Source: Aeromicrobium chenweiae
GTDB taxonomy: Bacteria; Actinomycetota; Actinomycetes; Propionibacteriales; Nocardioidaceae
Length of the DNA stretch: 64,000 bases
Assembly (NCBI RefSeq): GCF_003065605.1
Contig: NZ_CP026952.1
Coordinates: forward strand, 1,550,001-1,614,000
Direction: 5' to 3'
Position numbers and translations under genes: made by a program
The notes under the pieces: model-generated
What the model saw: only the letters and a program-made list of their open reading frames with translations
Told to the model about the DNA's origin: nothing
The model's database searches: none
Shown here: in pieces, positions 19,616 through 29,600 of the stretch
Layout: each line of letters begins with the position of its first letter
Position numbering within the stretch: the stretch's first letter is position 1

Positions 19616-19713
19616 GCCTTCCTCTCCTGGACGTACGTGAACAACCATTTTCCCCCGTGCGGACCTGCGGACTCTCCCCGCCACGCCGTGCACGGACCCG
19701 ATAGGTTGGGACT

Positions 19714-22407
19714 GTGACCAACGAGGTGCATCCCGTCGAGCACTGGGAGGCCGACGTCCTGCTCCGGGACGGTCGTGTCGCTCAGCTCCGGCCCATTCTC
19801 GAGGCGGACGCAGACCGCTTCGTCGAGTTCTACTCCAGAGTCTCCGAGGAGTCCAAGTACTTCCGGTTCTTCGCGCCCTATCCGACGCTGTCGGAGAAGG
19901 ACGTCAAGCGCTTCACGACGGTCGACCACGACCGCCGGGTCGCGTTCGTCGTGACCCTGCACTCGGAGATCATCGGCGTCGGTCGCTACGACGCGGTCGG
20001 TGACGACGAGGCCGAGGTCGCCTTCCTGGTCGAGGACGCCCACCAGGGGCGCGGGGTCGGCCAGCTGCTGCTGGAGCACCTCGCGCAGGCCGGGCGCGAG
20101 CGCGGGATCCGCCGGTTCATCGCGGACGTGCTGCCGTCCAACGCCCGCATGCAGCAGATCTTCCGCGAGATGGGCTACAAGATCGAGGGCATGATCGAGG
20201 ACGGCGTGCAGCGTCTGATCTTCGAGACCGAGCCCACCGACATGGCCATCGGCGTGATGCGCGCCCGCGAGCAGCGCGCCGAGGCGGCCTCGATCGAGCG
20301 CATCTTCCGCGCCCGCAGCATCGCGGTGATCGGCGCCAGCCGTCGGCAGGACTCGATCGGCCAGGCGATGGTCCGCAACCTGGTGCTCGGCGACTTCTCC
20401 GGCAGCGTCTACGCGGTCAACTCCCAGGCCGAGGCCGTGTCCGGGCTGCCGGCGTACAAGCGCGTCCAGGACATTCCAGGCGAGGTGGACGTCGCGATCG
20501 TCGCGGTCCCGGCCGAGTCGGTCAACGACGTCGTCCTCGACTGCGCCGCCAAGGGCGTCCACGGCCTCATCGTCATCTCGGCCGGCTTCGCCGAGGAGGG
20601 TCCCGAGGGGCGCCAGCGGCAGCGTGCCCTGCTGGGCCTCAGCCGGTCGTACGGACTGCGCCTGGTCGGCCCCAACTGCCTGGGCATCATCAACACCGCC
20701 CCGGACCTGCAGCTCAACGCCTCGCTCTCGCCGTCGATGCCGCCCCAAGGACGTGTCGGGTTCTTCTGCCAGTCCGGCGCCCTCGGCACCGCGATCCTGG
20801 AGTCGGTGTCGCGCCGTGGACTCGGCCTCTCGACGTTCGTGTCCGCCGGCAACCGTGCCGACGTCTCGGGCAACGACCTGCTGCAGTACTGGCAGGAGGA
20901 CGACGCGACCGAGGTCATCCTGCTGTACCTGGAGTCGATCGGTAACCCCCGCAAGTTCTCCCGCATCGCCCGTCGCGTGTCCCGCACCAAGCCGATCGTC
21001 GCGGTCAAGTCCGGCCGCTCCACGCAGGGCGTCCCGGTCGGCCACACCGTCGCGCGGACGTCCGCCCCGCAGTCCGCGGTCGACGCGATGTTCCGGCAGG
21101 CCGGCGTCATCCAGGTCGACACGCTGGACGAGATGTTCGACGTGGCCCAGCTGCTCGCGCACCAGCCGCTGCCGCGCGGCAACCGCATCTCGATCGTCGG
21201 CAACTCCGACGCGGTCGCGCTGATCGTCGCCGACGCCGCTGCCGCCGCCGGTCTCCGGGTCAGCGATCCGGTGCCCCTGGGCGCCGACGCGAACGCCGAC
21301 GACTTCGAGATCGCGATCGAGAACGCGATCGCCAACCCCGACATCGACGCGCTCGTCGCGGTCTACATCCCACCGCTCAACACCAGCGGCGAGGAGGTCG
21401 CCAACGTCCTCGCCGCCGTCGGTGAACAGTCCGACAAACCCATCGTGTCCACGTTCCTCGGCAGCGAGGGTGTCCCGGTGCTGCTGCGCGTGCCCGACCT
21501 GCTCGGCGGCTCCGCGGGCCGCGGGTCCGTCCCGTCGTACGCCGCGCCGGAGTCGGCCGTCCGCGCGCTGGCCCGCGTGGTCAACTACGCCGAGTGGGCC
21601 GCTCGCGACCACGGCGAGTTCCACCTCGCGATGGACCACCGCACCGGCGACGCCCGCGCGCTCGTCCAGGACGTCCTCAAGGCGGCTCCTCGCGGCGCGA
21701 TCCTGTCCACGGAGCAGGTCCACACGCTGCTGGCCTGCTACGGCATCGACCTGCTGCCCTGGATCAACGTCCACGACCGCGACGAGGCGATCGCGGCCGG
21801 CGAGAAGCTGGGCTGGGACGTCGTCCTCAAGGCCGGCAGCGAGCACCTGCGCAGCCGTCCCGACATCGCCCACATCTGGCGCGGCATCCGTGACGCCGAC
21901 GAGATGGGCGAGGCGTGGGACGAGCTCACCGGGTGGACCGGCATGCGCAAGGACACCAAGTTCTTCGTGCAGCGCGTCGCGCCCGACGGCATCCACGTGT
22001 CGTTCAGCGTCACCGAGGACCCGCTGTTCGGTCCGCTCGTCTCGTTCGGCCTCGCCGGAGCGCCGAGCGAGCTGCTGGGCGACCGGTCGTACGGCATCCC
22101 GCCGCTGACCGACCTCGACGCCGAGGGGATGATCCGCGACCTCAAGTCCGCACCCCTGCTGTACGGCTATCGCGGCTCGGACGCGGTCGACGTCGACGCG
22201 CTGCAGGAGATCATCGTGCGCCTCGCGGCGATGAAGGACGACCTGCCGGAGGTCGCCGAGCTCGACCTCGAGCCGGTCTCGGTGCACGGCGACGGGTACA
22301 CCGCGCTGAGCGCGCGCGCCAAGATCATGCCGACGGCGGACCGCCGCGGCGAGTGGTACGTCCGGCGGCTCAGCCAGCCGGCAGCCTCGGGAGATACGCT
22401 GACGTGA
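19714..22407 (+). CDS. GNAT acetyltransferase fused to ADP-forming acyl-CoA synthetase-like domains
   Basis: An 897-residue protein. Residues about 17-170 are a GNAT domain (VEDAHQGRGVGQLLLEHL acetyl-CoA loop). Residues about 195-290 are a CoA-binding Rossmann domain (RSIAVIGASRRQDSIG). A succinyl-CoA-ligase-like module follows (FFCQSGALGTAILES, VGHTVARTS), then an ATP-grasp domain to the end. The bacterial Pat protein lysine acetyltransferase has the same parts with GNAT last; here GNAT is first. It probably acetylates protein lysines such as acyl-CoA synthetases, with the synthetase part sensing or regulating. Its stop overlaps the DUF5998 start by one base. Confidence 0.85.
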   Translation: MTNEVHPVEHWEADVLLRDGRVAQLRPILEADADRFVEFYSRVSEESKYFRFFAPYPTLSEKDVKRFTTVDHDRRVAFVVTLHSEIIGVGRYDAVGDDEAEVAFLVEDAHQGRGVGQLLLEHLAQAGRERGIRRFIADVLPSNARMQQIFREMGYKIEGMIEDGVQRLIFETEPTDMAIGVMRAREQRAEAASIERIFRARSIAVIGASRRQDSIGQAMVRNLVLGDFSGSVYAVNSQAEAVSGLPAYKRVQDIPGEVDVAIVAVPAESVNDVVLDCAAKGVHGLIVISAGFAEEGPEGRQRQRALLGLSRSYGLRLVGPNCLGIINTAPDLQLNASLSPSMPPQGRVGFFCQSGALGTAILESVSRRGLGLSTFVSAGNRADVSGNDLLQYWQEDDATEVILLYLESIGNPRKFSRIARRVSRTKPIVAVKSGRSTQGVPVGHTVARTSAPQSAVDAMFRQAGVIQVDTLDEMFDVAQLLAHQPLPRGNRISIVGNSDAVALIVADAAAAAGLRVSDPVPLGADANADDFEIAIENAIANPDIDALVAVYIPPLNTSGEEVANVLAAVGEQSDKPIVSTFLGSEGVPVLLRVPDLLGGSAGRGSVPSYAAPESAVRALARVVNYAEWAARDHGEFHLAMDHRTGDARALVQDVLKAAPRGAILSTEQVHTLLACYGIDLLPWINVHDRDEAIAAGEKLGWDVVLKAGSEHLRSRPDIAHIWRGIRDADEMGEAWDELTGWTGMRKDTKFFVQRVAPDGIHVSFSVTEDPLFGPLVSFGLAGAPSELLGDRSYGIPPLTDLDAEGMIRDLKSAPLLYGYRGSDAVDVDALQEIIVRLAAMKDDLPEVAELDLEPVSVHGDGYTALSARAKIMPTADRRGEWYVRRLSQPAASGDTLT

Positions 22408-22973
22408 TGACCACCGACCAGACGCGCGCCCTGTTCGATGAGGTCTCCCGCAGCGGCTACTACCCCGAGATCGTCGCCGAGGGTCTGCGTGACGCGCTCG
22501 CCGACGAGGTCGTCACCGGCTACGTGCTGCACCACGAGCCCACGTTCGACCGCGACGAGATCCGCCGGCACATGACGGTGCTGGCCCTGACGACCAGCCG
22601 CCTGATCCTCGTCCACACCGACGAGCACCCCGGCGACGACCTGCTGCCCAAGCCCTACACGTCGACCACGTCCGAGGCCGTCGCGCTCGATCAGGTGCGC
22701 TCGGTCGTGGTGACCCGGATGGTGACCTCGAACTCCAAGCAGCTCGAGGAGGCTCTGCTGACGATCGGGTGGGGCGCCGTGTCCCGCGTCGAGCTCGAGC
22801 CGGCCCGGTGCTCGGACCCCGAGTGCGAGGCCGACCACGGATACTCCGGCAGCCTGACCGGCGACGACTTCTCGCTGCGGCTCGCCGCGGCCGGCGACGG
22901 CGGGGCCGCGGTCGAGCGCCTGCTCGCGTTCGCTCGCACCCTGTCGGCGGCCACGGCCGGTCGGACGTCGTGA
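22407..22973 (+). CDS. DUF5998 family protein
   Basis: A 188-residue conserved actinobacterial protein of unknown function. Visible features are a hydrophobic strand LTTSRLILVHTDEHPGDDLLPKPYTSTTSEAV (reported in two parts: TTSRLILVHTDEH and PKPYTSTTSEAV), VVVTRMVT, and ARCSDPECEADHGY, whose two Cys and His may bind a metal. It is translationally linked on both sides: one-base overlap with the upstream fusion gene and a GTGA overlap with the phosphatase gene. That suggests a shared regulatory or metabolic role that cannot be specified. Confidence 0.75.
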   Translation: MTTDQTRALFDEVSRSGYYPEIVAEGLRDALADEVVTGYVLHHEPTFDRDEIRRHMTVLALTTSRLILVHTDEHPGDDLLPKPYTSTTSEAVALDQVRSVVVTRMVTSNSKQLEEALLTIGWGAVSRVELEPARCSDPECEADHGYSGSLTGDDFSLRLAAAGDGGAAVERLLAFARTLSAATAGRTS

Positions 22974-24079
22974 CGCAGGCTGCGCCGGGGCTCGCAGGGC
23001 GCCGCACGATCGACCAGGTGATGCCCTCGGTCGGTGCCGCACTCGGGGTCGACGGCTTCGCCAACACGCTCGGGCTGCCCGAGTCGCAGCGCTACGTCGT
23101 GTTCCTCGTCGACGGCCTCGGTCTGGAGCTCCTGCGCAGCAACGCGGACGCGGCGCCGTTCCTGTCCTCGCTGACCAACGTCGAGGACGTCGTGTGCGGC
23201 GTCCCGTCGACCACCGTCACGAGCCTGACCTCGCTCGGCACGGGTCTGCGTCCCGGGCAGCACGGCATGGTCGGCTACACCTCGCGCGTGCCCGAGACGG
23301 GCCGCCGCATGAACGCGTTGAAGTGGGACCAGCCGGTCGACCCCCGCGCCTGGCAGCCGTACCCGACCGTCCTGCAGCGCCTCCTGGAGGCGGGCATCTC
23401 CGCCTCGTCGGTCAACGACGCGAAGTTCGAGGGCACGGGCCTGACGGTCTGCAGCCAGCGCGGTGTGCCCTTCCACGGCATCAACTCGATCTACGAGCGT
23501 CTCGACGTCGTGGTGGACGTCATCGAGTCCGCGCCGCGGTCGGTCACCTATGCGTACGAGTCGCGCCTCGACCACACAGGCCACGGCAAGGGCTGCGAGT
23601 CCGAGGACTGGCGCACGATGCTCACCACGATCGACACCGAGCTCATGCAGCTGCGCGACGAGCTGCCCCGCGACACGACGCTGATCGTCACCGCCGACCA
23701 CGGGATGATCGACCTGCCCATGGAGGGACGCTTCGACGTCCATGCCGAGCCGCGGCTGCTGGACGACGTCTCGCTCCTGGCCGGTGAGGCGCGGTTCCGC
23801 CACCTCTACACGCGGCCCGGAGCGGCGGAGGACGTCGCCGCACGCTGGCGCGAGACGCTGGGGGACCGGGCGATCGTCCGCACCCAGGACGGCCTCGAGG
23901 ACTGGTTCGGACCCATCGGGACGGACGTCCGTGGGCGGATCGGTGACGTCGTCGTCGCGTCCCTCGGCGACTTCGCGGTGTTCTCGTCCCGGGAGTTCGG
24001 CATCGAGCTGAAGATGACCGGGTTCCACGGCTCGGTCACCGAGGCCGAGCTCCGCATCCCGGTGCTCGTCGCACCGTGA
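22970..24079 (+). CDS. Alkaline phosphatase superfamily (nucleotide pyrophosphatase/phosphodiesterase-like)
   Basis: A 369-residue metal-dependent hydrolase of the alkaline phosphatase fold. First metal Asp48 is in VVFLVDGLG, the nucleophile Thr is in PSTTVTSLTSLGTG (about 80-92), and further metal ligands are in the LDHTGHG and VTADHGMID segments. No signal peptide is visible, so it is likely cytosolic. Family members cleave phosphodiesters, nucleotides or phosphonates, and the substrate here is open. The GTG at 22970 overlaps the preceding stop by four bases. Confidence 0.85.
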   Translation: MTQAAPGLAGRRTIDQVMPSVGAALGVDGFANTLGLPESQRYVVFLVDGLGLELLRSNADAAPFLSSLTNVEDVVCGVPSTTVTSLTSLGTGLRPGQHGMVGYTSRVPETGRRMNALKWDQPVDPRAWQPYPTVLQRLLEAGISASSVNDAKFEGTGLTVCSQRGVPFHGINSIYERLDVVVDVIESAPRSVTYAYESRLDHTGHGKGCESEDWRTMLTTIDTELMQLRDELPRDTTLIVTADHGMIDLPMEGRFDVHAEPRLLDDVSLLAGEARFRHLYTRPGAAEDVAARWRETLGDRAIVRTQDGLEDWFGPIGTDVRGRIGDVVVASLGDFAVFSSREFGIELKMTGFHGSVTEAELRIPVLVAP

Positions 24080-24098
24080 CCCCGACAGGATGGTGGCC

Positions 24099-24752
24099 GT
24101 GGCAGACCTGAACTTCTACTCCGGCACGATGGACTGCGGCAAGAGCACGCTCGCGCTGCAGATGGACCACAACCACCGGGCCCGCGGCCGGGTGGGGCGC
24201 GTGTTCACCTCGCACGACCGCGCCGGGACCGCGACCCTGTCGAGCCGGCTCGGGCTGTCGGTGCCCGCGATCGAGGTCGACGACACGTTCGACTTCTGGC
24301 AGTTCACGGTCGGCGAGCTCACCCATGGTGGCCGCATCGACTACTTCGTGTGCGACGAGGCGCAGTTCTACACCGTCGAGCAGATCGACCAGCTGGCCAA
24401 GATCACCGACGAGCTGGCGATCGACATCTTCGCGTTCGGGATCCTCACGGACTTCCGCACCAAGATGTTCCCCGGGTCGCTGCGGCTGACCGAGCTGGCC
24501 GACCGCGTCAACACGCTCCAGGTGGAGGCGCTGTGCTGGTGCGGCAAGCGCGCCACGCACAACGCGCGCACCGAGGACGGCGTCATGGTCACCGAGGGCG
24601 AGGTCATCGTCGTCGGTGACGTGGACGCGCCTGAGCGTCCCGCGCGGCAGGTGGGCTACGAGGTGCTGTGCCGGCGTCACCACCGGCGCCGCATGACGGC
24701 GGCCACGGCGCAGGCCGCGGCGCTGTCGCCGGACGTCCTGCCGTTCGAGTGA
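24099..24752 (+). CDS. tdk: Thymidine kinase (type II)
   Basis: Salvage kinase phosphorylating thymidine to dTMP, 217 residues. The P-loop GTMDCGKST is at 9-17, the DEAQF (Walker B/lasso start) segment follows VC, and a Cys-rich zinc site includes LCWCGK and LCRRHH. The GTG at 24099 gives the family-typical start just before the P-loop strand, with AGGATGG upstream. An ATG at 24090 would add three residues. It is the last gene of the plus operon, and its stop is 9 bp from the convergent sepH stop. Confidence 0.92.
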   Translation: MADLNFYSGTMDCGKSTLALQMDHNHRARGRVGRVFTSHDRAGTATLSSRLGLSVPAIEVDDTFDFWQFTVGELTHGGRIDYFVCDEAQFYTVEQIDQLAKITDELAIDIFAFGILTDFRTKMFPGSLRLTELADRVNTLQVEALCWCGKRATHNARTEDGVMVTEGEVIVVGDVDAPERPARQVGYEVLCRRHHRRRMTAATAQAAALSPDVLPFE

Positions 24753-24761
24753 GCCGAGCGC

Positions 24762-25727
24762 TCAGTCGTTCTTGTCGCCGAACATGATCTCGTCCCAGCT
24801 GGGGACGCGACGTCGTTCGTGACGCTTCTTGCGGGGGCCCATCGTGTCGGGCACGGCGACGTCGTGCTCGAGGGAGTGCTCGAAGTCGTCGCGCTCGGTC
24901 TCGGTGGCCGGGCTGTCGGCGACGGCCTCGGTCTCCTCCAGCGCCAGCTGCTCCTGGGCGCGACGGTCGCGGGCCTCCTTCAGCGAGGACACCGCGGACA
25001 GTGCGGCGTGCTCGATGGGCTGCAGGGGCTCGGGGATCTCCACGACCGGGGCGGCCGGTGCCGGGGCCTCGGCCTGGGGCTCCACGGTCGGGGCGGGGGC
25101 CGCGGCGCGCACGGCGTCCGCGATGGCCATGTCGGTCGAGTCGGGATGGGCGACGTCACCGACGAGGTCGTGGGCCTGCTGGTCCGCCGGGACGACGTAG
25201 CGGCTCTTGACGTCGAAGACGAACGTCGCGGGCTCGGCCTGTCCGTGCGGGGTCACGAGCACGGTCCAGCGTCCGTCCTCACGGCGCCAGGAGTCCCACT
25301 CGGCCTCCTCGGGCACGCCTCCGTCGCCGGCGATGTTCTCGGCGATGAGGGTGCCGAGCAGGATGCCGGCGCCGCCGATGTGCTTGCGGCGGATCACGGT
25401 CTTGCGGGCCTGCTCGCACATGAACTCGCGCTCGGCGAGCACCGGACCGGCGAAGCCCTCGATCTGCGTGACGGGCACCCCGGCGGAGTCGGCGACCGAC
25501 TGCGGGGACTCGCCGCGGCGGATCCGGGACTGGATGTCGCGCGGGCTGAGTGAGCTTTCCATGCGGATCTCCAACTGGCCGGGGGTGCTCCCAGAGCGGG
25601 GGGACGGGCCGATCAGCGCGGTGAGCCGGTGGTCCGCGGGGATGCGGTACTGCTCGCCGGTGGTGATGTCGCGTGCGACGAGGAACCGTCGGTCCTCACT
25701 CAATCTCACGAGATTGAGATCACGCAT
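24762..25727 (-). CDS. sepH: SepH, FtsZ-associated cell division regulator (DUF3071)
   Basis: A 321-residue division protein that in Streptomyces and mycobacteria binds FtsZ and stimulates its assembly. The N-terminal DUF3071 domain (about 1-190) includes MRDLNLVRLSEDRRFL, the helix-turn-helix-like RIRRGESPQSVADSAGVPV (about 68-86) and VIRRKHIGGAGILLG. An Ala/Pro/Glu-rich disordered linker follows, then the conserved C-terminal segment RRRVPSWDEIMFGDK that contacts FtsZ. Start ATG 25727 fits the conserved N-terminus. An inverted repeat lies within the first codons. Confidence 0.93.
   Translation of the reverse strand: MRDLNLVRLSEDRRFLVARDITTGEQYRIPADHRLTALIGPSPRSGSTPGQLEIRMESSLSPRDIQSRIRRGESPQSVADSAGVPVTQIEGFAGPVLAEREFMCEQARKTVIRRKHIGGAGILLGTLIAENIAGDGGVPEEAEWDSWRREDGRWTVLVTPHGQAEPATFVFDVKSRYVVPADQQAHDLVGDVAHPDSTDMAIADAVRAAAPAPTVEPQAEAPAPAAPVVEIPEPLQPIEHAALSAVSSLKEARDRRAQEQLALEETEAVADSPATETERDDFEHSLEHDVAVPDTMGPRKKRHERRRVPSWDEIMFGDKND
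25699..25718. promoter_or_regulatory. Dyad within the first codons of sepH
   Basis: CTCAATCTC and GAGATTGAG form a 9-bp inverted repeat with a two-base centre, covering sepH codons 4-10. It could fold in the mRNA near the start codon or bind a dimeric protein. It may also simply reflect the conserved MRDLNLVRLS coding sequence. Confidence 0.25.
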
Positions 25728-25846
25728 GTCATCGCCTCCGCTGTCGACGACTCCGCGTGGGCGTCACACGAAGCGTTCAACCTCAATCGTAGGTGCGCGA
25801 CGACCGATTGTGCCGCGACGCGCCGGTACACGCTAGCGTCGTCGAT

Positions 25847-26467
25847 GTGTCGGACACCTTGCTGCTGATCCTGGATCTGGCGGGGATCGCCGTGTTCGCC
25901 TCGACCGGTGCCCTGGTGGGTGTCCGCAAGGAGCTGGACGTGTTCGGCGTCGCCGTCCTCGCGATGATCACGGGGCTCGGCGGCGGCGTGCTGCGAGACC
26001 TGCTGATCGGTGCGGTGCCGCCTGCGGCGCTGGAGGACTGGCGCTACCTGGTGGTCCCGTTCCTCACGTCGCTGGTCGTGTTCGCGTTCCACCCGACCTT
26101 CGGCCGGCGGGAGCGCGAGATCATGCTCCTGGACGCGTTGGGGCTCTCGCTGTTCTGCGTCACCGGCGCGGCCATCGCGGAGGAGGCCGGGCTCAACGTC
26201 TTGTCGGCGTCCGCGCTGGGCATGCTGACCGGCATCGGCGGCGGCATGATGCGTGACGTCGCCTCGGGCCGGGTGCCGGTCGTCTTCAGGGGCGAGCTGT
26301 ACGCGACGCCGGCGTTCGCGGGCGCGCTGATCGCCAGCGTCGTGCACCACCAGGACTGGTCGCAGTGGTGGTACGTCCTGGCTGGGGCGGTGTGCCTGGT
26401 CTGGCGGGTGGTCGCGCTCCAGCGCGGCTGGTCAGCGCCCCTCCCGCCCGGCACCACCCACGTCTGA
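25847..26467 (+). CDS. TRIC-like trimeric cation channel family (UPF0126) protein
   Basis: A 206-residue seven-helix membrane protein with two internally duplicated halves. Each carries the glycine-rich channel motif: TGLGGGVLRDLLIG in the first and TGIGGGMMRDVASG in the second. Prokaryotic TRIC homologues form trimeric monovalent-cation (K+/Na+) channels, while some family members are linked to amino-acid transport. The GTG at 25847 is 119 bp from the divergent sepH start. It ends directly against the 21-bp repeat array. Confidence 0.9.
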   Translation: MSDTLLLILDLAGIAVFASTGALVGVRKELDVFGVAVLAMITGLGGGVLRDLLIGAVPPAALEDWRYLVVPFLTSLVVFAFHPTFGRREREIMLLDALGLSLFCVTGAAIAEEAGLNVLSASALGMLTGIGGGMMRDVASGRVPVVFRGELYATPAFAGALIASVVHHQDWSQWWYVLAGAVCLVWRVVALQRGWSAPLPPGTTHV

Positions 26468-26472
26468 TCGCC

Positions 26473-26640
26473 GACGAGTCACGTACAACCGCCGACGAGT
26501 CACGTATGACCGCTGACGAGTCGCGTATGACCGTCGAGGAGTCACGTACGGAATCCGTGCGTGACTCCTCAGTATCCGTGCGTGACTCCTCAGTATCCGT
26601 GAGTGACTCGTCGGCGTCCGTGCGTGACTCGTCAGCGGGG
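26473..26640. repeat. Array of eight 21-bp repeats, four direct then four inverted
   Basis: Units 1-4 (26473-26556) follow the pattern GA-n-GAGTC-r-CGTA plus eight variable bases. Units 5-8 (26557-26640) are the reverse-oriented form GTG-n-GTGACTC-n-TC. The centre, GAGGAGTCACGTACGGA against TCCGTGCGTGACTCCTC, pairs over 17 positions with one G-T mismatch, making an extended imperfect palindrome. It fills the gap between the convergent TRIC-like gene and putA and contains the putA stop codon (26632-26634). Possible roles are bidirectional terminator, protein-binding array or decayed repeat element. Confidence 0.85.
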
Positions 26641-29600
26641 GAGGACGTGGGCGAACTCGGCGTCGTGGTTGCCGAAGCGGTGGTTCGTGATCGAGATGGC
26701 CTGCTCCTGCAGGAACGGGAGCGCCTCGACCCGGCCGGACGGCGTGACCGCGCCCGAGTAGATCGCGACGTCGGGGTGGCCGTCGACGGCCGCCGCGAGC
26801 TCCTTCGCATCGGTGCCGACGAGGCGGATGCGCGACGGGCGGGTGCGCGCGGCGTACGCCAGCCAGACCGCCTGGGTCTCGATCCGTGCGTCCGGTGCGA
26901 GCCCGTCCGGCAGCGGTGTCCGGGAGCTGACCTCGATCGGAGCGCCCGTGCGTGCGGCCGCGAGCAGGACGCGGACCAGCTCGGGCAGGAAGCCGTCGAA
27001 CCGGATCGTCACCGGCACGGGGACGTAGCGGAACACGTTGCGCTCGACGCCGAGCTGCGAGACGTCCTTGGCGACGCCGTACTCACGGGTCCACGCGACG
27101 TGGTCGGACGCCGCGGCGGCCTCGAGGTCGCGGAGCTGCGCGGGAGTCAGCGCGGGCGCGGCGGCCTCGAGCACGGCGACGACGGCTGGGGACAGGTCGA
27201 GCTTGTCGGGCGACGCCCGCAGCGGCCGCGGGCTCCACGTGCCGAGGTGGGTCAGGTAGTTGGGCCCGCCCGCCTTCGCCGTCGTGCCGACCGATGAGCG
27301 CTTCCAGCCGCCGAACGGCTGACGCTGCACGATCGCACCGGTGATGCCGCGGTTGACGTAGAGGTTGCCGGCCTGGACCGTGTCGATCCAGGTGTTGACC
27401 TCGTGCGCGTCCAGCGAGTGGATGCCGGCGGTGAGGCCGTAGTCCGTCGCGTTCTGCCACTCGATGGCCTGCTCCAGCGAGCGGGCGTGCATGATGCCGA
27501 GGATCGGGCCGAAGTACTCGGTGGTGTGGAACTCGCTGCCGGGACGTACGCCCGTGCGGATGCCGGGTGACCACACCCGCGCGTCCGAGCCGAGCTGACG
27601 GGGCTCGACGAGCCACGTCTCACCGTCGCCGAGGCGGGTGAGCCCGTCGGCCAGTTTGCCCTGGGGCGGCTCGATGACCGGGCCCATCGTGACCTGCGGG
27701 TCCTGCGGGTAGCCGATCTTGAGCGACTCCACGGCGTCGACGAGCTGTCGCTCGAACCGCTCGGACTCCGCCACCGAGCCGACGAGGATCGCGAGGCTCG
27801 CGGCGGAGCACTTCTGTCCGGCGTGGCCGAACGCGCTCTTGACGAGGTCGGCGACCGCGAGGTCGATGTCGGCGCTCGGGGTGATGACGATCGCGTTCTT
27901 GCCGCTGGTCTCGGCCAGCAGGGGCAGGTCGGGCCGCCACGAACGGAACAGCTGCGCGGTCTCCCAGCCTCCGGTCAGGATGACCCGGTCGACGTCGGAG
28001 TGGGCGATGAGCGCCTTGCTGAGCGGTCCCTCGTCGATCGTGACGTAGCGCAGCACCTCGCGCGGCACGCCGGCCTGCCACAGCGCCTCGACCATCACGG
28101 CCGCGCAGCGCTGGGTCTGCGGCGCGGGCTTGATGATGACGCCGCTGCCGACCGAGAGCGCGGCCAGCACGGACCCGGCCGGGATCGCGACCGGGAAGTT
28201 CCACGGCGGGGTCACGACCGTCAGCGTGTCGGGCACGAACTCCGCGCCGTCGACCACGTCGAGCCGGCGCGCGGCCTCCGCGTAGTAGTTGGCGAAGTCG
28301 ATCGCCTCGCTCACCTCGACGTCGGCCTCCGCGACGGTCTTGCCCGCCTCGGCCGCCATGACGGAGACCAGGTCGCCACGCCGTGCGGCCAGCGCGCCGG
28401 CGGCCTGGTGCAGGATCCACGCCCGCACCTCGGTGCCTCGGGCCTCCCAGGCCTTCGCCGCCTTGCGGGTGTCCTGGATGACGGTCTCGAGGCTCGCGGG
28501 CCCGGGCACCTGGCTCGAGCGGATGGTCTCGTTGCCGACCTGCGTGTACGTCGAGCGCGCCAGCGCGAGCCGGGCCCACTCCCGGTTCGCCTCGGTGGAC
28601 GGGTCGGTGTCGGGGGTGTTGACGAACCGGTCGGTGTACGGCGAGACGACCTCGTTCAGCCGGTCCTGGACGCGGTGGGGCTTCGGCACGGACTCGTCGA
28701 GGCCCTTGACGGACTCCAGGAACCGCTCCGTCTCGCGCTCCAGCAGGTCAGCGCTGGTCGACAGCTCGAACGCGGCGGACATGAAGTTGTCGCTGCTGGC
28801 GTTCTCCTCGAGCCGCCGGACCAGGTAGGAGATGGCCACGTCGAACTCGCTCGGTCGGACCACCGGGGTGTAGAGCAGGAGCTGGCCGATGTCGGCGCGC
28901 ACGGCGTCCGCGGGGCTGCTGTCCATGCCCAGCAGCATCTCGAAGTCGACCGCGTCGCGTACGCCCCGGTCACCCGCGAGCAGCCACGCGTACGCGATGT
29001 CGAACAGGTTCTGCCCGGCGACGCCGATGCGCACGGCGTCGACCCGCTCGGGGGTGAGAGCCCAGTGCAGGACCCGCTTGTAGTTGGTGTCGGTCTCGCG
29101 CTTGGTGTGCCAGGTCGCGAGCGGCCAGCCGTGGACGGTGGCGTCGACCCGCTCCATCGCGAGGTTCGCCCCCTTGACGACGCGGACCTTGATCGCGGCA
29201 CCGCCGGCCGCGCGGCGCTCGGTCGCCCAGGACTGGAGCTCCTGCATCGCGCCGAGGGCGTCCGGCAGGTACGCCTGCAGGACGATGCCCGCCTCGAGCT
29301 CCGGGAACCGGTCGAGGATCGTGGTGAAGACCGCGATGGTCAGGTCGAGGTCCTTGTACTCCTCCATGTCGAGGTTGATGAACGTCGGCTCGCCCTCGGC
29401 GGCGCGCTCGTACAGCGGCATCAGCTGCTCGACCACGCGGGTGACGGACTCGTCGAACGCCCACATCGAGAGCTGGCTGGCGACCGAGGACACCTTGATG
29501 GAGACGTAGTCGACGTCCTCGCGCTCCAGCAGCTCCAGGGTGCCGTCACGGCGCCGGGCTGCCTCGCCGTCGCCGAGGACCGCCTCGCCGAGCAGGTTGA

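Noticed and set aside
19189-22287. Very long minus-strand open frame opposite the GNAT/acyl-CoA-synthetase gene
   Set aside because: It is antisense to a clearly recognised protein, its translation is Asp/Val/Arg-rich low complexity, and such frames are expected at this GC.
26473-26640. CRISPR array
   Set aside because: Repeats abut with only 8-9 variable bases, change orientation half way and have no cas genes nearby.
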